A DNA stretch of 64,000 bases from Pedomonas sp051304405 (GTDB lineage Bacteria > Pseudomonadota > Alphaproteobacteria > Sphingomonadales > Sphingomonadaceae): the NCBI RefSeq assembly GCF_051304405.1, contig NZ_JBPPGG010000002.1:434001-498000 (forward strand), given 5' to 3'. The translations under genes and the position numbers were made by a program. The stretch's first letter is position 1. The number at the start of each line of letters is the position of its first letter. A model generated the notes under the pieces. It was not told the DNA's origin and did not search any database. It was given only the letters and a program-made list of their open reading frames with translations. This document shows positions 1 through 8,920 of this stretch, one piece after another.

Positions 1-772
1 CATCATCGCCACCGGCTGCCAGGGCGAGCACCAGGCGGCGCTGTCGCGCATCGCCCGGCGCGAGCACAGCCACATCAAGCTGGCGGAAGGCGATCTGGTC
101 ATCTTCTCGTCCAAGAGCATTCCGGGCAACGAGCTTTCGATCGGCCTGGTGATGAACCAGCTTGCGGCGCAGAACGTCTCCATCATCACGGAGAAGGACG
201 CGCATGTGCACGTCTCCGGCCATCCGGGCCAGCCGGAGCTGAAGCGCATGTACGGCTGGATTCGCCCCAAGATCGCGGTGCCGGTCCATGGCGAGCTGCG
301 CCACATGAAGGCGCACGCCCAGCTTGCCCTGCGCTACGGCGCGGAACAGACCATCGTGCCGACCAACGGCGCGGTGATCCGCCTGGCCCCGGGCGAGGCC
401 AGGATCATCGGCCACGAGAAGGTGGGCCGCTGGGTGCTGGACGGCGACGTGATCGTGCCGAGTGACGGCATGACCATGGTGCAGCGCCGCCGCCTGTCCT
501 ACAACGGCTACCTCTCGGCCACGCTTGTGCTGGGCAAGGGCGGACGATTGGCCGCGGACCCGCATATTGTGGTGCAGGGCGTTCCGGTGGAAAATGAGCT
601 GGACGAGTTCGTGGAGGACTGCGCCAACGCCGTGCGGGCGACCGTGGCGCAGGTGGGCACCGCCAACGAGGCGCGGCTGACCGAGCAGGTCCGCATCGCC
701 ATCCGCCGTCTGGCCCGGGACTACACGGCCAAGCGGCCGGTGGCGGAGGTGCATGTCCTGCGCGTCGACTGA
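1..772 (+). CDS. rnj: Ribonuclease J, C-terminal part (cut by window start)
   Basis: The reading frame is open from base 2 to a TGA at 770-772, so only about the last 256 residues are present. They include the stretch TGCQGEHQAALSRIA and the conserved block VHVSGHPGQPELKRM followed by PVHGELRHM, which are hallmarks of the beta-CASP/metallo-beta-lactamase RNase J family. RNase J is a cytoplasmic zinc-dependent 5'-3' exo- and endoribonuclease for mRNA decay and rRNA maturation. The catalytic HxHxDH motif would lie upstream of the window. The start cannot be seen. A DUF1467 gene follows 36 bases later on the same strand. Confidence 0.93.
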   Translation, partial: IIATGCQGEHQAALSRIARREHSHIKLAEGDLVIFSSKSIPGNELSIGLVMNQLAAQNVSIITEKDAHVHVSGHPGQPELKRMYGWIRPKIAVPVHGELRHMKAHAQLALRYGAEQTIVPTNGAVIRLAPGEARIIGHEKVGRWVLDGDVIVPSDGMTMVQRRRLSYNGYLSATLVLGKGGRLAADPHIVVQGVPVENELDEFVEDCANAVRATVAQVGTANEARLTEQVRIAIRRLARDYTAKRPVAEVHVLRVD

Positions 773-808
773 GCCCGGGTGCAGCAGGGAAGAAAAGGCA
801 GCGAGGCG

Positions 809-1102
809 ATGAGCTTGATCTACGGTTTCGCGGTTTACTTCGTCATGTGGTGGATCGTGTGGATCGCCGTGCTGCCGTGGGGCGTGCGCACGGCCCACGA
901 AACCGGCGAGGAGACCGTGCCGGGGCAGGCGCACAGCGCGCCCCAGAACCCCATGCTGCGCCGGAAGGTGCTGTGGACCACCGCCGTGACCACCGTGCTG
1001 TTCCTGCTGTTCTGGGCCAACACCCACTACCGCTGGCTGACCATCGACGACCTGCCCCTGCCGTCTGCGGGCCCGGTGCCGGTGACCAGCCCCACGAGCT
1101 AA
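809..1102 (+). CDS. DUF1467 family small membrane protein
   Basis: This 97-residue protein has two hydrophobic helices, about residues 3-21 (LIYGFAVYFVMWWIVWIAV) and 52-70, separated by a polar segment. The pattern PWGVRT...E...G...GAPxxPxLxxK matches the DUF1467 family, which is common in alphaproteobacteria and has no known function. I chose ATG 809 over an in-frame GTG at 779 because GGCAGCGAGG precedes it at ribosome-binding distance. It lies directly behind rnj, an arrangement that may be transcriptionally coupled. It is probably an inner-membrane protein. Confidence 0.85.
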   Translation: MSLIYGFAVYFVMWWIVWIAVLPWGVRTAHETGEETVPGQAHSAPQNPMLRRKVLWTTAVTTVLFLLFWANTHYRWLTIDDLPLPSAGPVPVTSPTS

Positions 1103-1158
1103 GGGCTGGCGAGCCAAGGGCTGGGAAACCCTCCACATTCAACAGGTTCCAGAACGAC

Positions 1159-1191
1159 AGAAGGGCCCGGACCAGTGGTCCGAGCCCTTCT
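1159..1191. terminator. Long hairpin downstream of the DUF1467 gene
   Basis: A 15-bp arm, 1159-1173 (AGAAGGGCCCGGACC), pairs with 1177-1191 with one mismatch and a 3-nt AGT loop. The T-rich run at 1206-1211 lies a little downstream. It is likely the end of the rnj-DUF1467 transcript. A second small hairpin (AGCCGA/TCGGCT, T4 loop) lies at 1241-1256. Confidence 0.5.
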
Positions 1192-1378
1192 GCGTCGTGA
1201 CGAGACTTTTTATAGGTCTTTGAATCTTTTTGTGAATTCGAGCCGATTTTTCGGCTTTCAATTCCCCTGAACCCTGGTCACCATGTAACCCGAGTACGCA
1301 GAGGCTACTCAAGGTGTTCTCCATTGTCAGGTGGGGAAACGGCAAACGGGGCCCCCCTCAGCTGGAAAGTGGAACCGT

Positions 1379-1786
1379 GTGACCTCGCTGCAACATCTGT
1401 TCCTCGCTGTCGTGATCGGATCACAGGCCCCCTCGGGTCTGCTTTCCGGTTCAACGGACGCTGACGTTTGTGCCGATGTGGCGCACCGGCCCGCCGCCGA
1501 TGTGGCTCACGAGCCCGGGCTTGGTGTGGAGACGGAGGCACACCCCGCCATCGATCCCCCCGCCATCGATCCCGGCGCCATCGCCGTGCCGGTGGTGGTG
1601 GATGTGCTGCGCGGGCGGAGCGGCCCCCGGCCCCTGCAAGGGGAGACCTGGCTCGGCATGGCAACAACCGACGGGGAGTCGGTGACGCTCGAAGGGCCCG
1701 CCTTCAACGGCGGCGCGCCGGTGCGGCTGGGGCCCGACTGCCGCCCGCTGGAGGTGCAGGCCCGCCCGCCTCAGCGGGAGCGGTAG
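1379..1786 (+). CDS. Uncertain small hypothetical protein
   Basis: This is an open frame of 135 codons with GTG starts at 1331 or 1379. GC at the third codon position is high from about 1540 onward, suggesting real coding at least in the C-terminal half (from AIAVPVVVDVL to the end). The N-terminus LQHLFLAVVIGSQA is weakly hydrophobic and could be a poor signal peptide. The middle contains short duplications (ADVAH twice, PAID twice). The last 16 bases overlap the 3' end of the convergent MFS gene. I do not recognise a family, and no good ribosome-binding site decides the start. Confidence 0.35.
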   Translation: MTSLQHLFLAVVIGSQAPSGLLSGSTDADVCADVAHRPAADVAHEPGLGVETEAHPAIDPPAIDPGAIAVPVVVDVLRGRSGPRPLQGETWLGMATTDGESVTLEGPAFNGGAPVRLGPDCRPLEVQARPPQRER

Positions 1787-2976
1787 GAGGCGGGGGAGAG
1801 GCGCAGGGTCATCCCCATCAGCAGGAGGACGCCCGCGCCCATGGCGACCCAGGCCTGGGTGAGGTCATCGAACCGGTCCCGCAGCATTCCCGCCAGCACC
1901 GGCATCAGGCTGGCGATGATGTAACCGCCGCCCTGCACGGCCGCCGCCAGCGCGCCCGCCTCGGCCGGGTCGGAGCGGTGGTCGATGGTGACGATGAGGG
2001 TCAGCGGAAACAGCGAGCCGACGCCCACGCCCAGCAGGACGCAGATGAGGGCCGGGGCCACCTCGGGCGCGAGGACGAGCCAGGCGAGCCCGGCCAGCAG
2101 GCTGACGAGCACGAGGAAGAGCGGCCCGCGCCGGTCCGGGAACCGGCCGATCCAGGCGGAAATGGCGAGCCCCGCGCACACTTCGGTCAGCGTGATGCCG
2201 CCCAGCATGAACCCGGCGGCGGCCGGGCTCCAGCCAAGCGCGGTGTAGTAGGGCGGCAGCCAGGCGAGAAGGAGCGTGAACGCGCCGGTGCCAACGCCGA
2301 AGTAGACGATCAGCTCCCACGTCCGCAGCTCGCGCCACAACCGGCGGCGACGGGGCGCGGGCGCACCGGCCGCCGGAAGGCTCCGGCGCGGCTGGGCCCG
2401 GCTGGTACGGTGGCTGCGGGCTGCCCGTTGCCATACCAGCAGGGCACCCAGCGCGGGCAGCGCCCAGAAGCCGAGCGCCATGTCCCAGCGCCACCAGCCC
2501 GCCAGCAGCGGGGAGGCCGCCGCGCCCACCGCCGCCCCGGCCATGATGGCGGTAACGTAGAGCGCGGTGATCCGGCCCGGGTCCTCCGGGAAGGTGCGCT
2601 TGACGAAATAGGGCAGGAGCGCCTGCACCGTCGCGATGCCGAAGCCCGCCAGCACCGAGGTGGCGATGAGCGTGCTTGCGCCCGGCATGTTGAAGCGCAG
2701 GGCGCAGGCGGCCGCCACCGCCGCGATGCCGAGGGCGATGCCCCAGCGCTCGCCCAGCCGGTTGTTGAGGGTCTCGCCCAGCAGCGCGCCCAGCCCCATG
2801 GCGAGGATGGGCAGGGTGGTGAGCAGCCCGGCCACGGTGCCGTTGATGCCCGTGGCGTCCTGAAGGATATCGAGCAGCGGGCTGATGCCCGAGAGAACCG
2901 GGCGCAGGTTGAGCCCGAGCAGCAGAACGGCGCAGACCGCCGCCGTGCGTCCCTGAATGGTGGACAAAAACGACAT
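1771..2976 (-). CDS. MFS transporter, CynX/NimT type
   Basis: This 401-residue protein has about twelve hydrophobic segments. The first carries LLLGLNLRPVLSGISPLLD, the typical opening of the CynX/NimT (COG2807) branch of the major facilitator superfamily, which includes cyanate and 2-nitroimidazole transporters. A longer frame runs to 3171, but ATG 2976 is preceded by GGTAGGAGTGTC, a clear ribosome-binding site, and begins exactly at the first helix. The arginine-rich loop around residues 192-212 is the expected cytoplasmic loop between helices 6 and 7. The gene is divergent from proS. The substrate cannot be predicted from the sequence. Confidence 0.85.
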   Translation of the reverse strand: MSFLSTIQGRTAAVCAVLLLGLNLRPVLSGISPLLDILQDATGINGTVAGLLTTLPILAMGLGALLGETLNNRLGERWGIALGIAAVAAACALRFNMPGASTLIATSVLAGFGIATVQALLPYFVKRTFPEDPGRITALYVTAIMAGAAVGAAASPLLAGWWRWDMALGFWALPALGALLVWQRAARSHRTSRAQPRRSLPAAGAPAPRRRRLWRELRTWELIVYFGVGTGAFTLLLAWLPPYYTALGWSPAAAGFMLGGITLTEVCAGLAISAWIGRFPDRRGPLFLVLVSLLAGLAWLVLAPEVAPALICVLLGVGVGSLFPLTLIVTIDHRSDPAEAGALAAAVQGGGYIIASLMPVLAGMLRDRFDDLTQAWVAMGAGVLLLMGMTLRLSPASYRSR

Positions 2977-3225
2977 GACACTCCTACCGGCCGTTACGGG
3001 GCCACGCTCTCCCCCATAGGCGGCGCGGGCGGGGGATGCAATACAGCAAATGAGAGGCGTTCGCAAAAACTTGCGTGCAGGGGAAACCCGGTGGGGCAGG
3101 GAGGGGACGCGGGAGCCGGCAGCGGCGCCGGGGCCGGTTCCGGGCCCTCCCTCCCGTGCTGGCAGTTGCATGCCATGGCGGGGGCGGGTAAGACCGCAGA
3201 ACTGTTTGCCACGGAAGACACATCG

Positions 3226-4536
3226 ATGCGCCTCTCACGCTATTTCCTGCCCGTTCTGAAAGAAGATCCCTCCGAGGCCCAGATCGTCTCGCACAAGCTG
3301 ATGCTGCGCGCCGGCATGATCCGCCAGCAGTCCGCCGGCATCTACGTGTGGCTGCCGCTGGGTCTGAAGGTGCTGCGGAACATCGAGCGGATCGTGCGGG
3401 AGGAGCAGAACCGCGCCGGGGCGATCGAGCTGCTGATGCCGACCATCCAGTCGGCGGACCTGTGGCGCGAATCCGGCCGCTATGACGCCTACGGCCCGGA
3501 GATGCTGCGCTTCCGTGACCGGCACGACCGGGAAATCCTCTACGGCCCGACCAACGAGGAGATGATCACGGCGGTGTTCCGCGACAACGCCAAGAGCTAC
3601 CGCGACCTGCCGAAGATCTTCTACCACATCCAGTGGAAGTTCCGGGACGAGGTGCGCCCCCGCTTCGGCGTGATGCGCGGCCGCGAGTTCCTGATGAAGG
3701 ACGCCTACTCGTTCGATCTGGACCCGGCGGGCGCGAAGCGCTCCTACGACGCCATGTTCGTTGCGTACCTGCGCACCTTCGCCCGCCTCGGCATGGTGGC
3801 GGTGCCGGTGCGCGCGCCGACGGGCCCGATCGGCGGCAACCTCTCCCACGAGTTCCACATCCTGGCGGACACGGGCGAAAGCGAGCTGTTCTACGACGCG
3901 GCGGTCGAGGAGATCACGCTGAACGAACTGGCGGGCGCGACCCCGGGCTCGGAGATCGTCGAGCGGCTCCAGTCCATCTACGCCATGGAGAGCGAGGAAC
4001 ACGAGAAGGTGGCCGACTGCCCGGTGCCCGCCGACAAGCTGCGCCGCCGCCGGGGCATCGAGGTGGGCCACATCTTCTACTTCGGCCCCAAGTACTCCGC
4101 CGCCATGGGCTGCACCGTGCAGGGGCCGGACGGCACGCCGGTGCATCCGGAGATGGGCTCCTACGGCATCGGCGTCTCGCGCCTCGTGGGCGGCATCATC
4201 GAGGCCAGCCACGACGAGAACGGCATCATCTGGCCGGAGGAAGTGGCACCCTACAAGGTGGGCCTCATCAACATGCGCGTCGATGACGCCCGCTGCGCCG
4301 CGGCCGCGGACGACCTCTACGAGAAGCTGGCCCATGCGGGCGTCGAGGTGCTCTACGACGACCGCGACGAGCGCGGCGGCGCCAAGTTCGCCACCATGGA
4401 TCTGATCGGCATCCCGACCCAGGTGATCGTCGGCCCCAAGGGGCTGGAGAAGGGCGTCGTCGAGGTGAAGGACCGCAAGACCGGCGCGCGCGAGGAACTG
4501 ACCATCGAGGCAGCGCTCAACCGGCTGACGGCCTGA
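3226..4536 (+). CDS. proS: Prolyl-tRNA synthetase (short alphaproteobacterial form)
   Basis: This class II synthetase of 436 residues charges tRNA-Pro in the cytoplasm. Visible motifs are LLMPTIQSADLWRESGR, the tRNA/ATP-binding block RPRFGVMRGREFLMKDAYSF and motif 3 (EMGSYGIGVSRLVGG). The C-terminal anticodon-binding domain starts near residue 345. The protein passes from the motif 2 region to motif 3 without the roughly 180-residue editing insertion of E. coli-type ProRS, as is usual in alphaproteobacteria. ATG 3226 begins MRLSRYFLPVLKE, the normal family start. A much longer open frame upstream is a GC artefact opposite the MFS gene. lolC/E follows 13 bases later. Confidence 0.96.
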   Translation: MRLSRYFLPVLKEDPSEAQIVSHKLMLRAGMIRQQSAGIYVWLPLGLKVLRNIERIVREEQNRAGAIELLMPTIQSADLWRESGRYDAYGPEMLRFRDRHDREILYGPTNEEMITAVFRDNAKSYRDLPKIFYHIQWKFRDEVRPRFGVMRGREFLMKDAYSFDLDPAGAKRSYDAMFVAYLRTFARLGMVAVPVRAPTGPIGGNLSHEFHILADTGESELFYDAAVEEITLNELAGATPGSEIVERLQSIYAMESEEHEKVADCPVPADKLRRRRGIEVGHIFYFGPKYSAAMGCTVQGPDGTPVHPEMGSYGIGVSRLVGGIIEASHDENGIIWPEEVAPYKVGLINMRVDDARCAAAADDLYEKLAHAGVEVLYDDRDERGGAKFATMDLIGIPTQVIVGPKGLEKGVVEVKDRKTGAREELTIEAALNRLTA

Positions 4537-4549
4537 AGGGACCGCCTCC

Positions 4550-5797
4550 ATGCTCTCCAGCTATGAGCGGATGATCGCGGCGCGATACCTGCGTCCCATC
4601 AAGGGCGAGGGGTTCATCTTCATCGTCTCGATGATCTCGCTGATCGGCATCGCCATCGGCGTCGCCGCGCTCATCGCCGTGATGTCGGTGATGAACGGCT
4701 TTCGCGGTGAACTGCTCGACCGCATCCTCGGCGTCAACGGCCACATGCTGGTGCAGGGCTATGACGGGCGGCTCGATGACTGGGAGCGTCTGCGCAAGGA
4801 AGTGGAGCGGGCCGTCGGCGTGAAGCAGGTGACGCCGCTCATCCAGCAGCAGCTCATGGCCTCGCGCCGCAACCTGGCCGCCGGCGTCATCGTGCGCGGC
4901 CAGACCCCGGCGGACGTGCGCGGCCACTCCCTGGTGGCGCAGAACATCGTCGAGGGCTCGCTCAAGGACTTTCAGGACGGCGAGCCGGTCATCGCCATCG
5001 GCTCCAAGCTGGCGGGCCAGTTGCTGGCGCGGGTGGGGGACAGCATCTCGCTGATCTCCCCCGAGGGGCAGGTGACGCCCTTTGGCGTGACGCCGCGCAT
5101 CGCCAGCTACCGGGTGGTCGCCATCTTCGAGGTGGGCATCTTCGACTACGACAACGCCTTCGTGCTCATGCCCATGGAGACCGCCCAGAACTACTTCCGC
5201 ATGGGAGAGTCGGTCAGTGGCCTGGAAGTGGTGGTGAACAACCCGGACCGCATCGACGCCACCATCCAGGCGCTCACGCCCGTGGTGCAGCAGCAGGGCG
5301 TGATTGTGGACTGGCGCTCCCTCAACCGCTCGCTGTTCGAGGCGCTGGAGGTGGAGCGGGTGGTGATGTTCTGGATTCTCTCCATCATCATCGTGGTGGC
5401 GGTGTTCAACATCGTCTCCAGCCTCATCATGCTGGTGCGGGCCAAGAGCAAGGACATCGCCATCCTGCGGACCATGGGCGCCAGCCGCGCCTCGGTGATG
5501 CGGGTGTTCATGCTGGCAGGCACCTCCATCGGCGTGCTCGGCACGCTGGCGGGGCTGGCCCTCGGCTTCCTGCTGCTGGAATTCCGCACCGAGATCGTCC
5601 ACGGCGCCAGCAGCCTGTTCGGCATCGCCCTGTGGAACCCGGAGGTGCGGTTCCTCTCCGAAATGCCGTCCAAGGTGGACCCGCTGGAAGTGGCGGCAAC
5701 CGTGGGCATCGCCCTCGCGCTGACGGTGCTGGCCACCATCTACCCGTCCTGGCGCGCCGCCAATACGGACCCGGTGCAGGTGCTACGCTATGAGTGA
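4550..5797 (+). CDS. lolC: Lipoprotein-releasing ABC permease, LolC/LolE family
   Basis: This inner-membrane subunit of the LolCDE-type exporter extracts outer-membrane lipoproteins and passes them to LolA. Its 415 residues show one N-terminal helix (about 25-50, FIFIVSMISLIGIAIGVAAL), a large periplasmic domain (about 55-270) and three C-terminal helices (about 275-300, 320-350, 378-400). The end WRAANTDPVQVLRYE is typical of the family. Only one such permease is present beside lolD, so it may form a homodimer. It overlaps lolD by 8 bases, indicating translational coupling, and follows proS closely, a common alphaproteobacterial order. Confidence 0.93.
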   Translation: MLSSYERMIAARYLRPIKGEGFIFIVSMISLIGIAIGVAALIAVMSVMNGFRGELLDRILGVNGHMLVQGYDGRLDDWERLRKEVERAVGVKQVTPLIQQQLMASRRNLAAGVIVRGQTPADVRGHSLVAQNIVEGSLKDFQDGEPVIAIGSKLAGQLLARVGDSISLISPEGQVTPFGVTPRIASYRVVAIFEVGIFDYDNAFVLMPMETAQNYFRMGESVSGLEVVVNNPDRIDATIQALTPVVQQQGVIVDWRSLNRSLFEALEVERVVMFWILSIIIVVAVFNIVSSLIMLVRAKSKDIAILRTMGASRASVMRVFMLAGTSIGVLGTLAGLALGFLLLEFRTEIVHGASSLFGIALWNPEVRFLSEMPSKVDPLEVAATVGIALALTVLATIYPSWRAANTDPVQVLRYE

Positions 5798-6497
5798 TCC
5801 GGTCAGCGACGCCGTTCTCAGCGTCCGCCACCTCTCCCGCAGCTTCCGGCAGGGGGAGGCCACCATCCAGGTGCTGAAGGACGTGAACCTCGATGTGCGC
5901 CCCGGCGAGATCGTGGCGCTGCTGGGCGCCTCCGGCGCGGGCAAGTCCACACTGCTGCAGGCGGTCGGCCTGCTGGAAGGCGGCTTTCAGGGCAGCATCC
6001 GCATCGCCGGTACCGAATGCGCCAGCCTCAAGAGCGGACAGCGCACCCAGTTCCGCCGCGAAAAGCTGGGCTTCGTCTATCAGTTCCACCACCTGCTGCC
6101 GGACTTCACGGCGCTGGAGAACGTGGTGCTGCCCCAGCTGATCTACGGCCGCAGCCGCCGGGAGGCGGAGGCGCGGGCCAGCGAGCTGCTGACCGAGCTG
6201 GGGCTGGGCCAGCGGCTCACCCACCAGCCCGCCCAGCTTTCGGGCGGCGAGCAGCAGCGCGTGGCGGTCGCCCGCGCGCTCGCCAACGAGCCGGTGCTGG
6301 TGCTGGCCGACGAGCCGACCGGCAATCTGGACGAGGAAACGGGCCTGACGGTGCTGGACACCTTCCTCCACCTGGTGCGGGCGCGGGGGTCTTCGGCGCT
6401 CATCGCCACCCACAACCGGGACCTCGCCCGGCGCATGGACCGGGTGGTGCTGCTGCACAACGGCATGATCGAGCCGGTCAGCCTCCCGTCAGGGTGA
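5790..6497 (+). CDS. lolD: Lipoprotein-releasing ABC ATPase LolD
   Basis: This 235-residue cytoplasmic ATPase powers lipoprotein release with the LolC/E permease encoded just upstream. Walker A is GASGAGKST at about 46-54, the ABC signature LSGGEQQRVAVARAL lies near 150, Walker B VLVLADEPTGNLD near 169 and the H-loop ATHNRDLA near 207. The block LGFVYQFHHLLPDF is the LolD/MacB-type Q-loop region. The start codon lies inside the end of the permease gene. Confidence 0.96.
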   Translation: MSDPVSDAVLSVRHLSRSFRQGEATIQVLKDVNLDVRPGEIVALLGASGAGKSTLLQAVGLLEGGFQGSIRIAGTECASLKSGQRTQFRREKLGFVYQFHHLLPDFTALENVVLPQLIYGRSRREAEARASELLTELGLGQRLTHQPAQLSGGEQQRVAVARALANEPVLVLADEPTGNLDEETGLTVLDTFLHLVRARGSSALIATHNRDLARRMDRVVLLHNGMIEPVSLPSG

Positions 6498-6538
6498 CCG
6501 GCCAGAAGTCTGAACAGATCAACAGGGAGCAATTCTAC

Positions 6539-7078
6539 ATGGCACGCGGCAAAACCCTTACCTGCGCCCTGGCGCTTTCCACCGTGCTCGCCGCCCAGCC
6601 GGCGCTGGCCGGAGGCTGGAAGACGGTGGCGGAGGTGGGCCGGGCCGGTCTGGTCGCGGCGGCCTTCGGTGGCGCAGCGGTGCAGGAGGACTGGAACGGC
6701 GTTCTCCAGGCGGCCTACAGCGTCGGCATCACGGCGGGCGCCACCTACGGGCTGAAGGAACTCTTCCCCGAGGACCGTCCGAACGGGCGCGGGGACGACA
6801 GCTTCCCCTCGGGCCACGCCAGCATCTCCTTCGCCTCGGCGGCCTTCCTCCACCAGCGCTATGGCTGGCAGTACGGCCTGCCGGCCTACGTGGTGGCAAC
6901 GACCGTGGGTGTCGCCCGCGTCGAGAGCGACCACCACCACTGGTACGACGTGGTGGCAGGCGCGGCGCTTGGCACCGCAACCGCCTTCCTGTTCTCGACC
7001 AAATACGACGACAAGGTGCAGCTGTTCCCCTGGGGCGATACCAAGGGCGGCGGCCTCGCCATGAACGTGAAGTTCTGA
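6539..7078 (+). CDS. Secreted PAP2-family acid phosphatase
   Basis: This 179-residue protein starts with a signal peptide (ALALSTVLAAQPALAGG, cleavage near residue 25). It carries the three PAP2 phosphatase motifs: KELFPEDRP (K-x6-RP), FPSGHAS (PSGH) and R-x5-H-x3-D in VARVESDHHHWYD. The family hydrolyses phosphate monoesters or lipid phosphates such as undecaprenyl pyrophosphate. Here the protein appears periplasmic or membrane-peripheral, since hydrophobic segments are few. ATG 6539 has GGGAG ten bases upstream. It follows lolD by 41 bases and may share its transcript. The substrate is unknown. Confidence 0.88.
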   Translation: MARGKTLTCALALSTVLAAQPALAGGWKTVAEVGRAGLVAAAFGGAAVQEDWNGVLQAAYSVGITAGATYGLKELFPEDRPNGRGDDSFPSGHASISFASAAFLHQRYGWQYGLPAYVVATTVGVARVESDHHHWYDVVAGAALGTATAFLFSTKYDDKVQLFPWGDTKGGGLAMNVKF

Positions 7079-7093
7079 GATTTTCGACGTTTT

Positions 7094-7150
7094 CAAGGGG
7101 GTCTCGGACCCCCTTGAGATCCCCCATTCCTATTATCGGGCCGCGTTTCC
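7094..7150. repeat. Intergenic palindromic element, copy A (half copy)
   Basis: A perfect 10-bp hairpin, CAAGGGGGTC / GACCCCCTTG with a TCG loop (7094-7116), is followed by CCCCCATTCC and GGGCCGCGTTTCC (7138-7150). The same words occur in copies B-G. The inverted second half is missing. It sits between the convergent PAP2 and DUF885 genes and probably ends the PAP2 transcript. The rest of the gap to 7330 shows nothing I can name. Confidence 0.7.
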
Positions 7151-7330
7151 GGAGTGCCCGAATCTCCACATGGCTTTTAATCGGCTTTAAACGCTTATAC
7201 AGAGGCTTTTGCTTATCTCCGCCAGGGAAAGCGGGCAGGGCTGTTTTGGCGCTGCAAGGGGCCTTCACGGGCGATTACGGGGCATGTCCGATGGCGACCT
7301 TGCCCCGTTTCGCTTTCTGCCCGGATGCGA

Positions 7331-8659
7331 TCAGCTTGCGGACGCGGGCGTCAGGTCGGCGGGGAGGGTGGGCTCGGAGAGCACCTGCTCCATGCGCGAC
7401 CAGCGCTCGGCCGGGTCGGCGGCCTGATTGACGTAGGCTTCCACCATCTGCCTGCCGAGACCGTAGTTGATGACGTAACTGCGGTAGGCGTCGATGAACT
7501 TCACCGCCCGTTCGGCCAGGCCCCGGGTCATGAGCTGGTAGCGCTGGGTGAGGTCAACCGCCTGCTCGCGGCTGATGCGCCCGGCAAGATAGTCGGACGC
7601 GATGGCATAGCGGGCCGGTTGCAGCGCGTCGGTCAGTTCCTGGAGCTTGGCCAGCGCCGGGGCGGATTTGGGATCAAGCCCGGCGAGGGGATAGAGCACC
7701 TCCTGCTCGAACGTCAGCCGCTCCGCGCCCGGGAAGGCGAGTTCGATGCCGAAGTTGGCGCTGCCTTCCGCGATGAACGACTGCGGGCTGTAGAGCGGGT
7801 AGACGCTGAACTCCTGCCAGCCGCGCTGTTTGGTCAGCTTTTCCTCCAGCAGCATGTTGTAGACGTGGTGGCCGGGGTAGCCCTCGTGGCAGCCGAGATC
7901 GACCGCGCGGTCGATGAACACGGGCAGATCCACGTTCACCTCGATGTGGCTGGTGGCGTTGCCCTTGTACCAGTTGTAGCCGCTCCACGGCTTGTCGGTG
8001 ACGAAGGCGAGGGTGAAGGTCTCGCCCTCGGGCAGGGCGATGTGCTCCACCGTCCGGCGGCGGCACTCGGCGGTGGCGGCGCGCATCACCGCGTCCAGCT
8101 TGTCCTTCGAGACGATGTAGCGGTTGCGGAAGGCCTCGACCCGCTCATGCAGCGGGCCCTTGCCCGGCACCAGCCTGTCGATGTCCGCCAGGATGGGGTC
8201 GAAGTCGCTGAGGGGCTGCACCGTCGGCCGCACGGCAAACAGGCTGTTCGCCTCGTCCTCGAAGGGCAGGCGCGTGCCCTCGATCATGTCCAGCCGGGTG
8301 CGCACGGCCACCAGCTGCGCCTCCAGAAACCGCGCGCGGCGGGTAACCAGCGGGTCCGCGCCCGCGCCGCCCGCCTCACCGGCGGCAAGCGCCTCGCGCA
8401 CGGCGGCGATCAGCCGGTCGGCCTCCGTTTTGAGCGCGGCGACCGGGCGGGGGTTGGCCTTGGCCGCCTCGGCCAGATCCGCCGGGCCGTAGTAGGCGTC
8501 CACATAGCCGGGTTCGTGCTCGCCCACCTCCAGCACCAGCCGGACGTAATCAGCGGCCACGCCGTCGAGAGTCGCCGCCGGGTCCACAGCCGCGGGCTGC
8601 CCGCAGCCATACAATGCCAACAGCGCCGCGCCAGCGAGCAAACCCTGAACCGGTTTCAT
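7331..8659 (-). CDS. DUF885 family lipoprotein, putative metallopeptidase
   Basis: This 442-residue protein has a hydrophobic N-terminus ending GLLAGAALLALYGCGQ, a lipoprotein signal with Cys about residue 19, so it is probably anchored in the envelope. The motif HEGYPGHHVYN near the middle is the metal-binding signature of the DUF885 family (HExxxHH-like), followed by a helix with AEGSANFGIELAFPG that supplies a further acidic ligand. DUF885 proteins are thought to be zinc peptidases, but few are characterised. I chose ATG 8659 rather than an upstream in-frame start because the lipoprotein signal begins there and AAAGGGG precedes it. Confidence 0.82.
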   Translation of the reverse strand: MKPVQGLLAGAALLALYGCGQPAAVDPAATLDGVAADYVRLVLEVGEHEPGYVDAYYGPADLAEAAKANPRPVAALKTEADRLIAAVREALAAGEAGGAGADPLVTRRARFLEAQLVAVRTRLDMIEGTRLPFEDEANSLFAVRPTVQPLSDFDPILADIDRLVPGKGPLHERVEAFRNRYIVSKDKLDAVMRAATAECRRRTVEHIALPEGETFTLAFVTDKPWSGYNWYKGNATSHIEVNVDLPVFIDRAVDLGCHEGYPGHHVYNMLLEEKLTKQRGWQEFSVYPLYSPQSFIAEGSANFGIELAFPGAERLTFEQEVLYPLAGLDPKSAPALAKLQELTDALQPARYAIASDYLAGRISREQAVDLTQRYQLMTRGLAERAVKFIDAYRSYVINYGLGRQMVEAYVNQAADPAERWSRMEQVLSEPTLPADLTPASAS

Positions 8660-8826
8660 CCGCGCCCCTTTCCGATAGGTTTCGATGTTGCGATGTGTCC
8701 GTGATGCGCGCGAGTGCGCCGGGGCATCCTTGCCGCAGCGCCCGGCCAATGCAACGAGGAAAACGGGTGGACGTAAGGAAATGTCCGCCCGCCATATGGA
8801 AAATATACCGAAATATCAGAGGGATA

Positions 8827-8856
8827 TTGACGCTTCTTCACCCGATGCGCGCTAAA
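8827..8856 (+). promoter_or_regulatory. Candidate sigma-70 promoter before the 8921 ORF
   Basis: TTGACG (8827-8832), an 18-base spacer and GCTAAA (8851-8856) resemble -35 and -10 boxes in a locally AT-rich stretch. Transcription would start near 8863 and read into the small ORF at 8921. Confidence 0.35.
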
Positions 8857-8920
8857 CTGGGCACCCTGCTTGAAAAGGGTGTGCGCAAAAAAGGCGTGCA
8901 CAAGAAGGGGAGGCGCAACC

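Noticed and set aside
1468..3225. Long in-frame extension upstream of proS, opposite the MFS gene
   Set aside because: The translated product is Arg/Gly/Gln low complexity, and the ProRS family starts at 3226. It is a GC-driven open frame.
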